From positions 1,240,001-1,304,000 of the forward strand of contig OZ243045.1 of NCBI GenBank assembly GCA_965212125.1: a DNA stretch of 64,000 nucleotides, given 5' to 3'. The notes under the pieces were generated by a model. The model had not been told where the DNA came from, did no database searches, and saw only the letters and a list, made by a program, of their open reading frames with translations. Made by a program: the position numbers and the translations under genes. The DNA is from CAYRJD01 sp965212125. Its GTDB lineage: Bacteria > Actinomycetota > Acidimicrobiia > Acidimicrobiales > Poriferisodalaceae. Shown here piece after piece: positions 34,783 to 43,963 of the stretch. Each line of letters starts with the position of its first letter. Position 1 is the first letter of the stretch.

Positions 34783-35010
34783 TCAGTTGCTGGGGGCGGC
34801 GCACGGGGGTGTGGTAGAGCCTGAAGCTGGCATTGTCCACTTGCCGCCGACCGCATTACACAACGTTTCGGTTGTGATGTTCTTGTAATCAAATTTGGGC
34901 TCGTCTGCTGGGGAGTTACTACTCAGCGTTCGCCAGGCGACTCCGGTCACACCTGCGGCTACTGCTATTGCTGCTGCTATGAACAGCAGCTTGGAAATTG
35001 CTTGATCCAT
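34783..35010 (-). CDS. Small membrane protein, putative Flp-type pilin
   Basis: 75 aa. A hydrophobic helix begins almost at the N-terminus (AISKLLFIAAAIAVAAGVTG), followed by a short polar domain with two Cys (TLCNAVGG, PPCAAP). AAGAAAG lies upstream of ATG 35010. The position, between tadC and the TadE-like genes, is where actinobacterial Tad clusters carry their Flp/DUF4244 pilin. The canonical G-x4-E prepilin cleavage site is not obvious, so the assignment rests mainly on context. Confidence 0.6.
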   Translation of the reverse strand: MDQAISKLLFIAAAIAVAAGVTGVAWRTLSSNSPADEPKFDYKNITTETLCNAVGGKWTMPASGSTTPPCAAPSN

Positions 35011-35065
35011 TGTTTGCTTTCTTTCTTGTAGTGATCAGTTAGGAAGCGAAAACGGATTGGTTTGG

Positions 35066-35824
35066 TTAGATCGCAGGCAAGGTCGCCACGACCATCAGCA
35101 CCACCACGCCGCCAGCCAGAATCGTTGTAAGCGATGCGGTGGTTGCTCCCATTCGTCCAAGGCGATCGATGCGCTCTCTGCGGTCGGCATCCAATGACCG
35201 AAGCACGCGCTGCAGCACCCGATCGATCAGCTCATTTGCCCCAGCGCCCGATCGCTCCGCCACGCTCACCGCCCCCAGCAAAGCGGCGGCTTGTGAGCCT
35301 TCCAGCTTGGCGGCCGCCGCGTTGAGCGGGTCTCGTCCGGTGGTCACCGCCAGGTTGATCGCACCGGCCAAAGGTTTGAAGGCGGGCTCGCTGACTTGCT
35401 CGGCGGCGTCTAGTGCGGCGGCGCTGATTGGCTGACCGTTCGCAACAAGCATTCGTATGCGGCGCATCCATAACAACAATGCAGCGTCGCGGCGTCGCAC
35501 GTAGCGCTGCGAAACAACCGATCGCAAAACTCGTGGCGTGAGCAACGGCACGATCACGACGACTAGTAGCAACCAGGCGCCAGCTTCTGCGATTACCTGC
35601 GTATGGGTGGCGGCGCTTTGTTGCCAAACATAAAACGGAACGGTGACGGCTGCGCCCAGCGTGATGAGGGTGGTGATTATTCCCATTCGGCTTGGTCCTA
35701 GACCTAGCGATGCCAGCTCTGCGGTGCCTGCGGGTGAGCGCTGCGCCACTGGCAACACCAACCGCAGCGCGGCCATTGCGCCGACTATTGCCGCCACCCA
35801 CACGGCGTAGCTGCCGCCGCTCAC
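35066..35824 (-). CDS. tadC: TadC-like inner-membrane platform protein
   Basis: 252 aa, type II secretion F-domain family. Two N-terminal membrane helices, the cytoplasmic F domain with RRRDAALLLWMRRIRMLVANGQ, LDAAEQVSEP and SVAERSGAGANELIDRVLQ, and a C-terminal pair of helices (ASLTTILAGGVVVLMVVATLPAI). Follows TadB as the second platform protein of the pilus assembly machine. Confidence 0.85.
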   Translation of the reverse strand: MSGGSYAVWVAAIVGAMAALRLVLPVAQRSPAGTAELASLGLGPSRMGIITTLITLGAAVTVPFYVWQQSAATHTQVIAEAGAWLLLVVVIVPLLTPRVLRSVVSQRYVRRRDAALLLWMRRIRMLVANGQPISAAALDAAEQVSEPAFKPLAGAINLAVTTGRDPLNAAAAKLEGSQAAALLGAVSVAERSGAGANELIDRVLQRVLRSLDADRRERIDRLGRMGATTASLTTILAGGVVVLMVVATLPAI

Positions 35825-35840
35825 CCGGGAGTCCCGCCGC

Positions 35841-36557
35841 TCAACGCAGTATCTCCCAGACTCCGGCCAGCAGCTTCCATCCCACCAATGCCACCGCTAC
35901 CGCAACCGCCAATGCGACCGTCGATCCGTCGGCGCGGATGAGCCAGTGCCAGCTGGTGGCGTTGATGCGGGCTGCGCCGACAACTATGGCCGCCCCTAGC
36001 AGGGTCGCTGCGGCTAGCTGGGTGAGCAAGGAGGCAACCTGGCGGTGAAAGTGCTGCGCGGTGGCGGCGTCTGCGCTGGCTTCGGCTTCTAGCACGACCA
36101 GCACCGAACCCCATTTGCCACCGCCGGCCGTTGAGGTTGTGATTACTTCGGCTAGCCAGTCCGCCGCAGCGGTGTTAGCTCGCTTGGCGAACCGGTCGGC
36201 GGCTTGGGCGACGCCACGGCTGCGGCACTCCTCCGCCAGAGCTACCGCCGCCTGGCTGACCGACCCGGGCTGACCTTGCATCAGCGGAGCGGCACGACCG
36301 ATCGCCTCTACGACGGTGCTTGAGACCGTTGCCTGATTTGCCAGCACCGAAATGAAGCGCGCTGCGGCTTGCGCGTTGGCGACCTTGCGCTTGCTGCGCG
36401 GGGTGGTCGCCAAACACATGGTGCTTAGCGCTGTGACGCAGGCCGTTGCAGCTCCGAGCGCGAGCGAAGATGCCCACGCTGCGACGACTATTCCGCTGAG
36501 CAGCGCTATCGGGTACGGCCAGCGGGGCGCGTGGGCGGCTTGTTTGGCGAGCTTCAT
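35841..36557 (-). CDS. tadB: TadB-like inner-membrane platform protein
   Basis: 238 aa, F-domain membrane protein. Hydrophobic segments at about 17-50, then RFISVLANQATVSSTVVEAIGRAAPLM, EECRSRGVAQAADR and a C-terminal membrane pair ending VALVGWKLLAGVWEIL. The frame is open to 36713, but ATG 36557 overlaps the tadA stop as ATGA, which is the natural start. Contacts the TadA ATPase in known Tad systems. Confidence 0.86.
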   Translation of the reverse strand: MKLAKQAAHAPRWPYPIALLSGIVVAAWASSLALGAATACVTALSTMCLATTPRSKRKVANAQAAARFISVLANQATVSSTVVEAIGRAAPLMQGQPGSVSQAAVALAEECRSRGVAQAADRFAKRANTAAADWLAEVITTSTAGGGKWGSVLVVLEAEASADAATAQHFHRQVASLLTQLAAATLLGAAIVVGAARINATSWHWLIRADGSTVALAVAVAVALVGWKLLAGVWEILR

Positions 36558-38182
36558 CGGCTGGTCTTCGCTAGCGCGGGGCTGGTTGGCGCAGGGATGG
36601 ATGGCGCAAGGTTTGAATCGCTCGGAGCCGTGTGGCCGATCTGTTGCAGGCGACCCTCTGGCTCGCTCACACGCGACGCCCAACGCTGTCCCGGCTGCAG
36701 GCTCCACAGGCACTTGGTTTTAATCACACCAGATTGCTCGTCAATGCCGATTAGCTGAGTGACGTCGCCCACCACCCGCTGTCCGTGCTCGTTGCGCCCC
36801 ATCCATACGCACAGATCCACGGCGGTGGCTATCTGACGGCGGGCGTAATCGTGTTGGGCGCCCTCGGCACACGCATAGGCGACGAGTTTTTCCAGCACGC
36901 CTTTGCCGGGTTGGGAATGCAGCGTCACCAAGCAGCCGCTGATGCCCGACGACATTGCGTCAAGCAGCGCCGCGCAGCCTTCGCCTCTTATTTCGCCGAC
37001 TACCAGCTTGTCTGAATTTGATCGCTTGGCGTCGCGGATGTGATGCGCCATGGAATGGCTGCCGTGGCCGTCTTGATTGGGGTCGCGGGTTAGGCGTTCG
37101 TAGGCGTTCGGGTGGATGCCGTAGTCGCTCAGGCGCAGTTCCGGCGTGTCTTCGATTGTGTCTATGCGTTCATGGTCGGGCACCGCGGCGAGTAGCGCTT
37201 GGCACAAGGTGGTCTTGCCGCCGCCCATCGACGCCGCTACTACAACGTTGGCGCGCACCTTGCCAGCGACGGCCTCTAGCAGCATTTGCTCAAGCTCCGG
37301 GCATGCCACGCTCAGGTCGCTCAGCCGCATCCGCCCGGCCATGTTTGAGCGCAAGACCACGTTGGGTGGGCTTGTTACAAAAGCCTCGGCGTGGAGGCGC
37401 CAGTGCATGCCGACTCGGATGTCTAGGCGTGGGTCTAGCTCGTCGAATCGCTGCGGGCGTCCGCCGGAGTAGGCGGCCATGAATCGGATGGCTTCTATGA
37501 GTTCGTCGTCGCTGGCGAAAGGTGAGTCTTTGCGCTCACGCTTGCCGCCGACGTGTTGCACCATCATCGCTTCGCCGCCGCGTATTTGGAACTCTTCGAC
37601 GGCTTCGGTGTCAAGCAGTTCAACCAGGGCGTCGACTGCGGCTGTGGCTGCGCTGGCGCGGCGGACGGAGTGGTCGCTGCGATCTAGGCGTTGAGGTTCG
37701 CAAGCGCTGCTGGCGAGTGCCCTGCCTAGGCGGCGCAGTTTCCAGGTGCTGCGGTAGGGCTGGTTTGCCTTGATGTGGATTGTTTGGGTGTGGGCTTGGG
37801 TTGGGGTGGGTGGCGCTGTGCCGGCGGCTGCTGCGTCAATAGATGTTGTGCCAGCGGTTGCTTCCAGCACGACCAGGGTTTGTGGCGTGTCGTCGTTTTT
37901 GAACTGGTCGCTGGCGGACTGGTCGCTGTCGCTGTCGGTGACGTAGACACAACTGGCGGCGGCTGCCTCGCAAGCTGCTCGCACCTGCGGATCTGCCTCG
38001 CTACTCATCACGGCGACGATCGCCGCAACTGCGGAGTCGGAGGCCTCTTGTAGTTGCGGGTCGGTCAGGGCGTTTATGACGATGGCGCCGCCTGCTTCGG
38101 ATTTCACGCCACGAACTATCGCCTGGGTGATCCAAGCAGTGTCGTCGGCTGGCAATGCCGCATTGGTAACGATCAGCAGCAC
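36554..38182 (-). CDS. tadA: TadA/CpaF-like secretion ATPase
   Basis: 542 aa hexameric ATPase driving pilus assembly. Walker A ASMGGGKTTL, Asp box DTIEDTPELRL, Walker B KLVVGEIRGEGCAALLDAM, and His box GCLVTLHSQPGKG. The N-terminal ~150 residues are unusual: a domain beginning LLIVTNAALPADD followed by a Ser/Asp/Thr/Pro-rich linker, possibly a degenerate CpaE-like domain. No separate cpaE/tadZ is present in the cluster, so this N-terminus could take that role (inference). 2 nt after the SAF-domain gene. Confidence 0.92.
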   Translation of the reverse strand: MLLIVTNAALPADDTAWITQAIVRGVKSEAGGAIVINALTDPQLQEASDSAVAAIVAVMSSEADPQVRAACEAAAASCVYVTDSDSDQSASDQFKNDDTPQTLVVLEATAGTTSIDAAAAGTAPPTPTQAHTQTIHIKANQPYRSTWKLRRLGRALASSACEPQRLDRSDHSVRRASAATAAVDALVELLDTEAVEEFQIRGGEAMMVQHVGGKRERKDSPFASDDELIEAIRFMAAYSGGRPQRFDELDPRLDIRVGMHWRLHAEAFVTSPPNVVLRSNMAGRMRLSDLSVACPELEQMLLEAVAGKVRANVVVAASMGGGKTTLCQALLAAVPDHERIDTIEDTPELRLSDYGIHPNAYERLTRDPNQDGHGSHSMAHHIRDAKRSNSDKLVVGEIRGEGCAALLDAMSSGISGCLVTLHSQPGKGVLEKLVAYACAEGAQHDYARRQIATAVDLCVWMGRNEHGQRVVGDVTQLIGIDEQSGVIKTKCLWSLQPGQRWASRVSEPEGRLQQIGHTAPSDSNLAPSIPAPTSPALAKTSR

Positions 38183-38184
38183 GG

Positions 38185-38943
38185 CTACGTCGCTCTGGGG
38201 TCAGGGTCGGCGAGGTCGGCCGGAGCGGCGGGATCGGACGGAGCGGCTGAATCAGACGGGGCGGCAGCTTGGTCGGTGAATGGAGCTACACGCCCACCGC
38301 GACAAGCGGGCCAGCCAGCCGCAGGCGACTTCCATAGCACCAGCGGATTGAGTCTGGTTATCTCTGCTAGCTCCGCTGCCAGACCCGGGTCAACCGCCAG
38401 CACGACAGCGCCGCCCGCAACGCCTGCCAGCCGCAACACATGCAGGGCGCAGCCGCCTTTCTTGGTCGCTATGACAGCCCAGTCGCCCGCACTTGGCGGC
38501 GTCAACGGCCACGCCGAAAAATCGGCGGCAAAGTTCATGTGCGTGATCTCGGCTTGGCGGTTATTCGGGTTCGGCCCGCCAGCGTTATCGCCGTTGTCGC
38601 TGGCGTTGCCATCGTTGCCAACGGGGAACTTGTCGGTGAGCTGAGACGCTGACACGTACACGCCCGGCGGTATGTCAACCGCTGCGACCTTGCCGACCAA
38701 GGCCAGCGGATCAACAAATCGCGCAGCTATGTCGGCGGGCAGACGCACCAGCTGGAATCCGGTCGGCTCCGCGCCTTGCGGCCAGTATTGGTTGGTTACG
38801 ACCACGTCCGCTTGTGGCGGGTCGTTTGGCGGTCGCCCCCACAACCACAGAACCGCCGCTACCGCTGCCACGACCATCACTGCCAGCAGCAAGCGCCAAG
38901 GCTCTATGCGTGAGCCGACCGCTGCCGTCAACTTGCTAGGCAT
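38185..38943 (-). CDS. SAF-domain (CpaB/RcpC-like) membrane protein
   Basis: 252 aa. A short cytoplasmic N-terminus, one membrane helix (~18-35, LLLAVMVVAAVAAVLWLW), then a SAF-like segment: YWPQGAEPTGFQLVRLPADIA and VGKVAAVDIPPGVYVSASQL, as in CpaB. An Asn/Asp/Gly linker follows and the C-terminus is an Ala-Pro-Ser-Asp repeat (APSDSAAPSDPAAPADLADP). Overlaps the preceding large gene by 8 nt. Confidence 0.78.
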   Translation of the reverse strand: MPSKLTAAVGSRIEPWRLLLAVMVVAAVAAVLWLWGRPPNDPPQADVVVTNQYWPQGAEPTGFQLVRLPADIAARFVDPLALVGKVAAVDIPPGVYVSASQLTDKFPVGNDGNASDNGDNAGGPNPNNRQAEITHMNFAADFSAWPLTPPSAGDWAVIATKKGGCALHVLRLAGVAGGAVVLAVDPGLAAELAEITRLNPLVLWKSPAAGWPACRGGRVAPFTDQAAAPSDSAAPSDPAAPADLADPDPRAT

Positions 38944-41176
38944 GCGTTAGTACCGGCGGCGGGCTGAAGCTGGTCGTGTCGGCAGCGTGTTCTTCTAGCG
39001 ATCGCAGCCACTCAAATCCCGATGCCAGTGTTATCTGGGTCGGGACTTGGCTGGCCGTCGCAGCGGGTGCGGCCGTCGCATAGGAAAACCGCACGGACCA
39101 CTCAAACACGGCGGGGCGCAGTAACTGCCAGGCGCAGTTTTGGGCGGGCGAGCTGAACAGCTCCGCAATGCTGCAGGTGGTGGTTCCTGACTTGACCGCC
39201 GACCGGTGCCACTGGCGGACGATCATTTGGTCGAGGGGAGCTAGCGCCTCCCACTGCTGCACTAAATGCGCTGCGCCGGCTTTTGCCATGCCGTCTTGGT
39301 CGGGCAGGTTCCATGGCACTAGCTCACGCCAAGTGATCTGCGCTCCGGTGGGCTCCCACAGGCAGTCCGCTGAGTCGGTGATGTTTAGGCGGGTTGGGTC
39401 GGGCTGACTGCTGGCTAGCCAACCTTGGCCGGGAGCGACCATCAAGAACTCACCGGAGCCGGGCAGGTGTTGTTGTCCGCTGGCGGTGGGGCTGGCTGCT
39501 CGCAGCGAGCTTGTGAAACCGATGTCTGCGGCGGCGCGGGCGAGGTCGGTTCGGCTTGGCGCTATGCAAGCTGGAATGGTGGTCGGCGGAACGGTTGGCA
39601 GGGTGCCAGTTGGCGGAGTGTCTGTTGGCGGCGTGCGGCCCGGTGGCGTGCTTGGCGGAGTGCCGATCGGAACGGTGGTTTCGGGAACAGTGCTGGTCGT
39701 TGTCGTGGTTGTAGTCGTGGTCGTGGTTTCGGCGGGAGGCGTGTCGGCGCACGAGTAGTCGGGCGATTGCAGAATCCGCTCACGCACATAGACGGGCAAG
39801 CCAGCGAACTGGTCGCAAACGAACACGCACACTCGGTATGACTCTGCGCCGCGTGAAGTGATCTGTTGGCTGATCTCTGTGGTTGCTAGCTCAGCGATGG
39901 CCGGGCAATAAGTCCGCACGGTGATTTCGTTGCAGTCGTTCGGGTTGGTGCATTTGACCAGCGAGTCGGACTCCGTGACGCAGGTGCCGCCGTGGTATTC
40001 GCTGTAGGCGGTGCTCGGGATGTCTTCGCAGGTGTCTTCGTCTTCCTGCCATTCTCGGTCGGGCAGCGATTCGCAGGCGACATACGACAGCAGTCCGTTT
40101 TCGCAGCGGGTCAGCCCCAGGCCTGCTAGCTCGGTGTCGCTTAGCGACGCCAGTCGGGTTCCCAGCAGGTTCGCCGATTCCGCCGCGTCCGGATCGGGAT
40201 CGGCGGCTGGATCACTGGCCGGGTCGGCGGCTGGATCACTGGCCGGGTCGTCGGCTGGATCACTGGCTGGGTCGCCGCGGCTGGTTTCGGTGCCGTCGCT
40301 GGTGATGGGGTTGCATTCGTATGCGCCCGCGCCAGATCCGGCCGACCCCACAAAGCTCAGTCGCATGTCGGCGGGGCATCTCAAGGTGGGTTGGGCTGAT
40401 GGCTCTGCCAGTACGGATCTTTCGCACTGGTTGCCGCGTGTGCTCCAGCCAGCCGGGCATGCCGCCAGTCGGGCGGAGCGGGTTTGCCAGGTGGTTCGTG
40501 TTTCGTATATGGGTCGGTTGGTGTAGTGCGGCGTGGCGACCCTGTTCCAATAGCCGGAGGGTTGGTATTCATAGACCGGTTGGGTGGCGTAGTAGCCGGG
40601 GGTGGTGACGGTGTGCGTGGTGATCCAGCGGTAGGCGGGGACTCGCACGTTCCAGCATTGCTGGCCGGCGAACGGGTCGTAGCTGCAGCGGCGCTGGGTG
40701 GTGGTGCCGTTGGACACTCGTATCGGGGGAACCAACGGATATGTGGAACGGCTGGGCGGCACCCAGACCCGCCTGTCTCGCACGTGCACTCTGCGTGAGC
40801 CGGTGCTGACCCATGTTCGGGTGTAGGTGTTGTGTGAGAAAACTCGCTGCGTGCCGACCTGAACTCGGGTGCGTTGTGCTCGTTGGCACACGAAGCCGCC
40901 GTATTCGCCTGCGACTTTTGTCCAGCCCGATTGGCAGTGTGACTGGCGTGGGCGTGATGTGGTTTGTTGGGTTTTGCAGCGACCCGAAGCGATGTCGAAG
41001 GTCATCGTCGCGGGGCAGCTTGCGTAGGGAGCAGCGGCGGCTGTGACGGCGGCGGCTGGGTGAGTGGCGGCGGCGGTGACGGCGGCGCTTGCAGAGGTGG
41101 GACGGGTGTCAAACAAGCTGGTTGAGAATCCGGCGAGCAGTAGCAGCAGAGCCAGCGCTAGGAGTATGCGGGTCAT
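38936..41176 (-). CDS. Large secreted Cys/Tyr/Thr-rich protein of the Tad operon
   Basis: 746 aa, family not recognised. Signal peptide MTRILLALALLLLLAGFSTS. Then paired Cys in a CPATMTFDIASGRC / CPAGWSTRGNQC pattern, a basic aromatic region rich in R-V, Y-x-T and W (YRWITTHTVTTPGYYATQ, TRPIYETRTTW-like), an Asp-Pro repeat (DPASDPAADP, from a 24-bp DNA repeat), a Thr11 stretch and a Pro/Thr-rich stalk (TPPSTPPGRTPPTDTPP). ATG 41176 overlaps the upstream stop as ATGA and begins the signal peptide; an ATG at 41236 is in frame but less likely. Probably surface-exposed; a pilus-tip or anchoring role is only inferred from the operon. Confidence 0.7.
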   Translation of the reverse strand: MTRILLALALLLLLAGFSTSLFDTRPTSASAAVTAAATHPAAAVTAAAAPYASCPATMTFDIASGRCKTQQTTSRPRQSHCQSGWTKVAGEYGGFVCQRAQRTRVQVGTQRVFSHNTYTRTWVSTGSRRVHVRDRRVWVPPSRSTYPLVPPIRVSNGTTTQRRCSYDPFAGQQCWNVRVPAYRWITTHTVTTPGYYATQPVYEYQPSGYWNRVATPHYTNRPIYETRTTWQTRSARLAACPAGWSTRGNQCERSVLAEPSAQPTLRCPADMRLSFVGSAGSGAGAYECNPITSDGTETSRGDPASDPADDPASDPAADPASDPAADPDPDAAESANLLGTRLASLSDTELAGLGLTRCENGLLSYVACESLPDREWQEDEDTCEDIPSTAYSEYHGGTCVTESDSLVKCTNPNDCNEITVRTYCPAIAELATTEISQQITSRGAESYRVCVFVCDQFAGLPVYVRERILQSPDYSCADTPPAETTTTTTTTTTTSTVPETTVPIGTPPSTPPGRTPPTDTPPTGTLPTVPPTTIPACIAPSRTDLARAAADIGFTSSLRAASPTASGQQHLPGSGEFLMVAPGQGWLASSQPDPTRLNITDSADCLWEPTGAQITWRELVPWNLPDQDGMAKAGAAHLVQQWEALAPLDQMIVRQWHRSAVKSGTTTCSIAELFSSPAQNCAWQLLRPAVFEWSVRFSYATAAPAATASQVPTQITLASGFEWLRSLEEHAADTTSFSPPPVLTHA
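40198..40273 (-). repeat. 24-bp in-frame tandem repeat (~3 copies)
   Basis: The unit ggatcactggccgggtcggc plus four bases is repeated about three times with one or two changes, encoding the DPASDPAADP repeats of the large secreted protein. Confidence 0.85.
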
Positions 41177-43353
41177 GTTGGGGTGTGGCCGGGTGATGTG
41201 GCGGTGCTTGCTGTGCTCGCTGTGATCGGCGGCCACCAGTAGCGGCTAGTCGGCGGCGGGGCTTGCGCGCCTGGGCAGGGAAAATATGGCGGCTGGGAGA
41301 ATACCGATGGCGGCCAGGGCTTTTTCACACGGGTCCGATTTGTGGCGACGGAGCTACTGGCGGGGCTGGTGATCTCATCTGCGGAGCAGCCCAGCACCTG
41401 TTCGGTCGTCTTAAACGGCGACAGATACATCCGCTGAAACCAAGTGTCTTCTGGCCCCCAAATCGTGCCCGAAAGTTCTGTGGTACGGGGCGCCGCCCTT
41501 GCTGCTGCGTTCTGGAGAACCTGCAGCTCCGCAGCGGTGCATTGCGAACCGTCAACGACCGCAAGAGTCCCCGACTCCAGCTCGCCACGCGGTATGCCTG
41601 CCAAACAAATCAGCCGCTTGGCCCAGCCGAGATCTCTGTGCGAGCTCCACACCTGCTCATCAGAAATGCCAACCCACTCGTGCACCGGTATCCAGATTTG
41701 ATTCAGACCTGACGCTCGCCGGCTTGGTGGCGGCGACTGCGTGTCTACGTCTGCTTCTGTGTCTGCCTGGCTGCGACCCCAAGCCAGCGCCGCCGCGAAA
41801 GCGCCGTTCGGATCTGACTGGTCGCAGTCGCCGTCGAAGCTCGCTCGCTTGGCGACGCGATAGCCGTCGATAACCCAACGCAGCCATTGCGCTTGCACGC
41901 GATCCGGGCGGCGTTCAAATTCTTCTAGTCGCTCACCGGTGGCTGCGTCGGTTAGATACACCACGTCAGCGGGCAAGCAGATCAACGCCTGCGCTGCACC
42001 CGTCGGGCTTAGCTCGGCGACGTATGCCCGCTGGGTTGGCGGGCTCGTGAAAGACAGACGGATGCCGCGCGACCACAGCGTTTCCAGCTTGGCTAGGCGG
42101 GCGGAGTCGGTGTTGTCGCCGATGCTGATGGCGGCCAGGTCTTGGCAGGTCTCCCACAGGGATTTCGGTCCGCCGGTTTGGATGGCGTGCCAGACGTTGG
42201 TGTCGACTAGCGCCGCCGCGGCTGCGTGGGCTAGCAACAATTGGCGTGCTTGGGCGCTCCAGTCGCCGGGGAAGAATCCGCTGTCAGTCAGAGAGTGTCC
42301 GCTGCTGGCAATGTCGGCGGGTTCGCCCGGACTGAAGGCCAGCAATCTGGCGTAGTGCGAGGTTGTCGCTCCCCAGCTTGGGACTGCCAGGCCGGTGGGT
42401 GATTTCATGCCCGCAACGAACTGGGTGTATTCACCGGAGGCGTTGTCCGGCGCGGGCAGCCGTTGCGCTAGTTGGCTGATGTATGCGGCTTGCGCGGGAT
42501 TGGCTCGTGCGGGGTCGGTGTCACGTAGCTGGTATGTCGCTTGATTGCGGGCGGCGGCGGAGCCGGGGTGCGGCGGGCAGAGTCGGATTTGCTCCCAGCC
42601 GGAGCGGCGGTCGTCGCTTAGGTGATGCTTGGTGCTGAGTCCGGCTGTGTCAATGATCCGGGCGTAGGTGCCGTCTTGCTTTTGCGATAACCGTTCGCCG
42701 TTTTGCAGACGGCTTTGCGCGGCCGCTGTGTATGGCGGCATGGCTGTGCGCCACAGATCTGCGACGGCTTGGAAATAGTCCTCCCCTAGCTTCAGCTGGT
42801 CTTCCCAGAACGGTCGGATGCCTGATAGTTGTCGGTAGGGGTTTTGCTCGGCGTCGGTGGGCCAGGGCACCCAGGTTCGGCCGCCGGCCAGCGGCACTGG
42901 TTCGGGCACCGGGTTGGGGTGCGGATGGAACGCGTACTTGGGTTGCGCGGATTGGGCGTTGGTTGCGGCGGCGGTCGCGGTGATGGAGCCAGCGGTTGCA
43001 CTGGCGGAGGCGCTAGCGGCTCGTCCGGCATCGGCATCTACATCGACACCCACATCGGCGAACAGCACGCCTGAAAACGGCGAGACTGAGTTAGCGGCCG
43101 GGTTTGCGGGATCGGGCGTGCTAGCCGTGTCGGATTGTTCCGGCGCAACCAGGATTCCCTCCGTAGGGTCAAAGACGGGTTCGTTGTCGCCGCTGACAAA
43201 CTCAACGATCAGCAGCACCGACACGGCTGAAGCTGTAGCCGCGGCGAGGGCAACGCCAGCCATCAGCAGCAGGCGGGCGGCGGATGGCTGGTTGGCGGGC
43301 GGCGGGCTAGCGGGGCTCGGACTAGCTGGATTCGGTTTGGTGGGTTTAACCAA
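41173..43353 (-). CDS. Large membrane-anchored protein, first gene of the Tad operon
   Basis: 726 aa, not recognised. Pro/Ser-rich cytoplasmic N-terminus (~1-25), one membrane helix (~28-52, LLLMAGVALAAATASAVSVLLIVEFV), then a large extracytoplasmic region with many Trp (GRTWVPWPTD, IRPFWEDQL, VDLWRT-like), paired Cys (LCPPHP, LICLP, LICLAG) and a Pro/Ser/Thr-rich C-terminus. Opens the minus-strand Tad operon; 124 nt separate it from nusB and must contain the promoter. Overlap of its stop with the next ATG (ATGA) shows coupling. Function unknown. Confidence 0.7.
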   Translation of the reverse strand: MVKPTKPNPASPSPASPPPANQPSAARLLLMAGVALAAATASAVSVLLIVEFVSGDNEPVFDPTEGILVAPEQSDTASTPDPANPAANSVSPFSGVLFADVGVDVDADAGRAASASASATAGSITATAAATNAQSAQPKYAFHPHPNPVPEPVPLAGGRTWVPWPTDAEQNPYRQLSGIRPFWEDQLKLGEDYFQAVADLWRTAMPPYTAAAQSRLQNGERLSQKQDGTYARIIDTAGLSTKHHLSDDRRSGWEQIRLCPPHPGSAAARNQATYQLRDTDPARANPAQAAYISQLAQRLPAPDNASGEYTQFVAGMKSPTGLAVPSWGATTSHYARLLAFSPGEPADIASSGHSLTDSGFFPGDWSAQARQLLLAHAAAAALVDTNVWHAIQTGGPKSLWETCQDLAAISIGDNTDSARLAKLETLWSRGIRLSFTSPPTQRAYVAELSPTGAAQALICLPADVVYLTDAATGERLEEFERRPDRVQAQWLRWVIDGYRVAKRASFDGDCDQSDPNGAFAAALAWGRSQADTEADVDTQSPPPSRRASGLNQIWIPVHEWVGISDEQVWSSHRDLGWAKRLICLAGIPRGELESGTLAVVDGSQCTAAELQVLQNAAARAAPRTTELSGTIWGPEDTWFQRMYLSPFKTTEQVLGCSADEITSPASSSVATNRTRVKKPWPPSVFSQPPYFPCPGAQAPPPTSRYWWPPITASTASTATSPGHTPT

Positions 43354-43422
43354 TGGTGCTCCTGACCGGGGGCTTTATGGGGCTGCATCAAAATGGCAGC
43401 GACCTAACCGGTCGTGGGAGCG

Positions 43423-43440
43423 CAAACGCTGCTGCGTTTG
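43423..43440. other. Perfect 7-bp inverted repeat between nusB and the Tad operon
   Basis: caaacgc-tgct-gcgtttg, a 7-bp stem with a 4-nt loop in the 124-nt gap. It could be a weak nusB terminator or an operator for the Tad operon. No T-run follows on the minus strand, so a terminator is not supported. Confidence 0.4.
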
Positions 43441-43477
43441 TAGTTCTACATCAGGCCTTCAAAAAAGTCGTCAGGGA

Positions 43478-43963
43478 TTATTGGCGGGCGGCGGCTGCCA
43501 GCACGCCGTTCACAAATGCGACGCTGTTCGCGGTTGCGCCATAGGTCTGCGCCAGCGCTACCGCTTCGCTCAGCACCACCGACACCGGCTCTGTGCCGTC
43601 CATTAGTTCAAAAACACCAAGCCGCAAGATCCAGCGGTCGCAACTGGCCAGCCGCTCCACCGTCCAGCCGTCCATCAGCAACTGGCTCAGGCGCTCATCA
43701 ATGCTGGTCTGGTTGTTGCAGACGCCCTCGATCAGCGCTCGCGCTCGTGGGTCAATCTTCACCGGTCGGCTGTTGACCACTTGGGCGGGGTCGCACTGTT
43801 TCATTTCGGATTCGTAAAGCATCTCGATCGCTCGTTGGCGTGCCTCGTGGCGGCGGACTGGTTCTGACGGGGCGAATGGGTCGCCGCCGTGGGCTTTGGC
43901 TGGGTTGGCTTTGGCGGGACGGCCGGGGTTGGCTTTGGCGCCGCGCCCAGCGCTCTCGCTCAC
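43478..43963 (-). CDS. nusB: Transcription antitermination factor NusB
   Basis: 161 aa. Core begins RRHEARQRAIEMLYESEM (the RRxARxxAxQxLY motif) and ends DRWILRLGVFELM...PVSVVLSEAVALAQTYGA...FVNGVLAAAARQ, the standard NusB C-terminus. Binds boxA RNA with NusE in rRNA antitermination. The N-terminal ~35 residues include a Gly/Lys/Ala/Asn/Pro repeat (GRPAKANPAKAHGG). Overlaps efp by 4 nt, as in many actinomycetes. Confidence 0.96.
   Translation of the reverse strand: MSESAGRGAKANPGRPAKANPAKAHGGDPFAPSEPVRRHEARQRAIEMLYESEMKQCDPAQVVNSRPVKIDPRARALIEGVCNNQTSIDERLSQLLMDGWTVERLASCDRWILRLGVFELMDGTEPVSVVLSEAVALAQTYGATANSVAFVNGVLAAAARQ

Noticed and set aside
40198..40273. CRISPR-like repeat array
   Set aside because: Direct 24-bp repeats without spacers, in frame and encoding DPASDPAA repeats of a protein.
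43423..43440. Rho-independent terminator after nusB
   Set aside because: The 7-bp stem is perfect but no U-run follows on the minus strand; kept only as an inverted repeat.
42857..43606. 249-codon plus-strand ORF across the Tad operon promoter region
   Set aside because: Antisense to the start of the 726-aa gene and the end of nusB; high-GC shadow with no recognisable motif.
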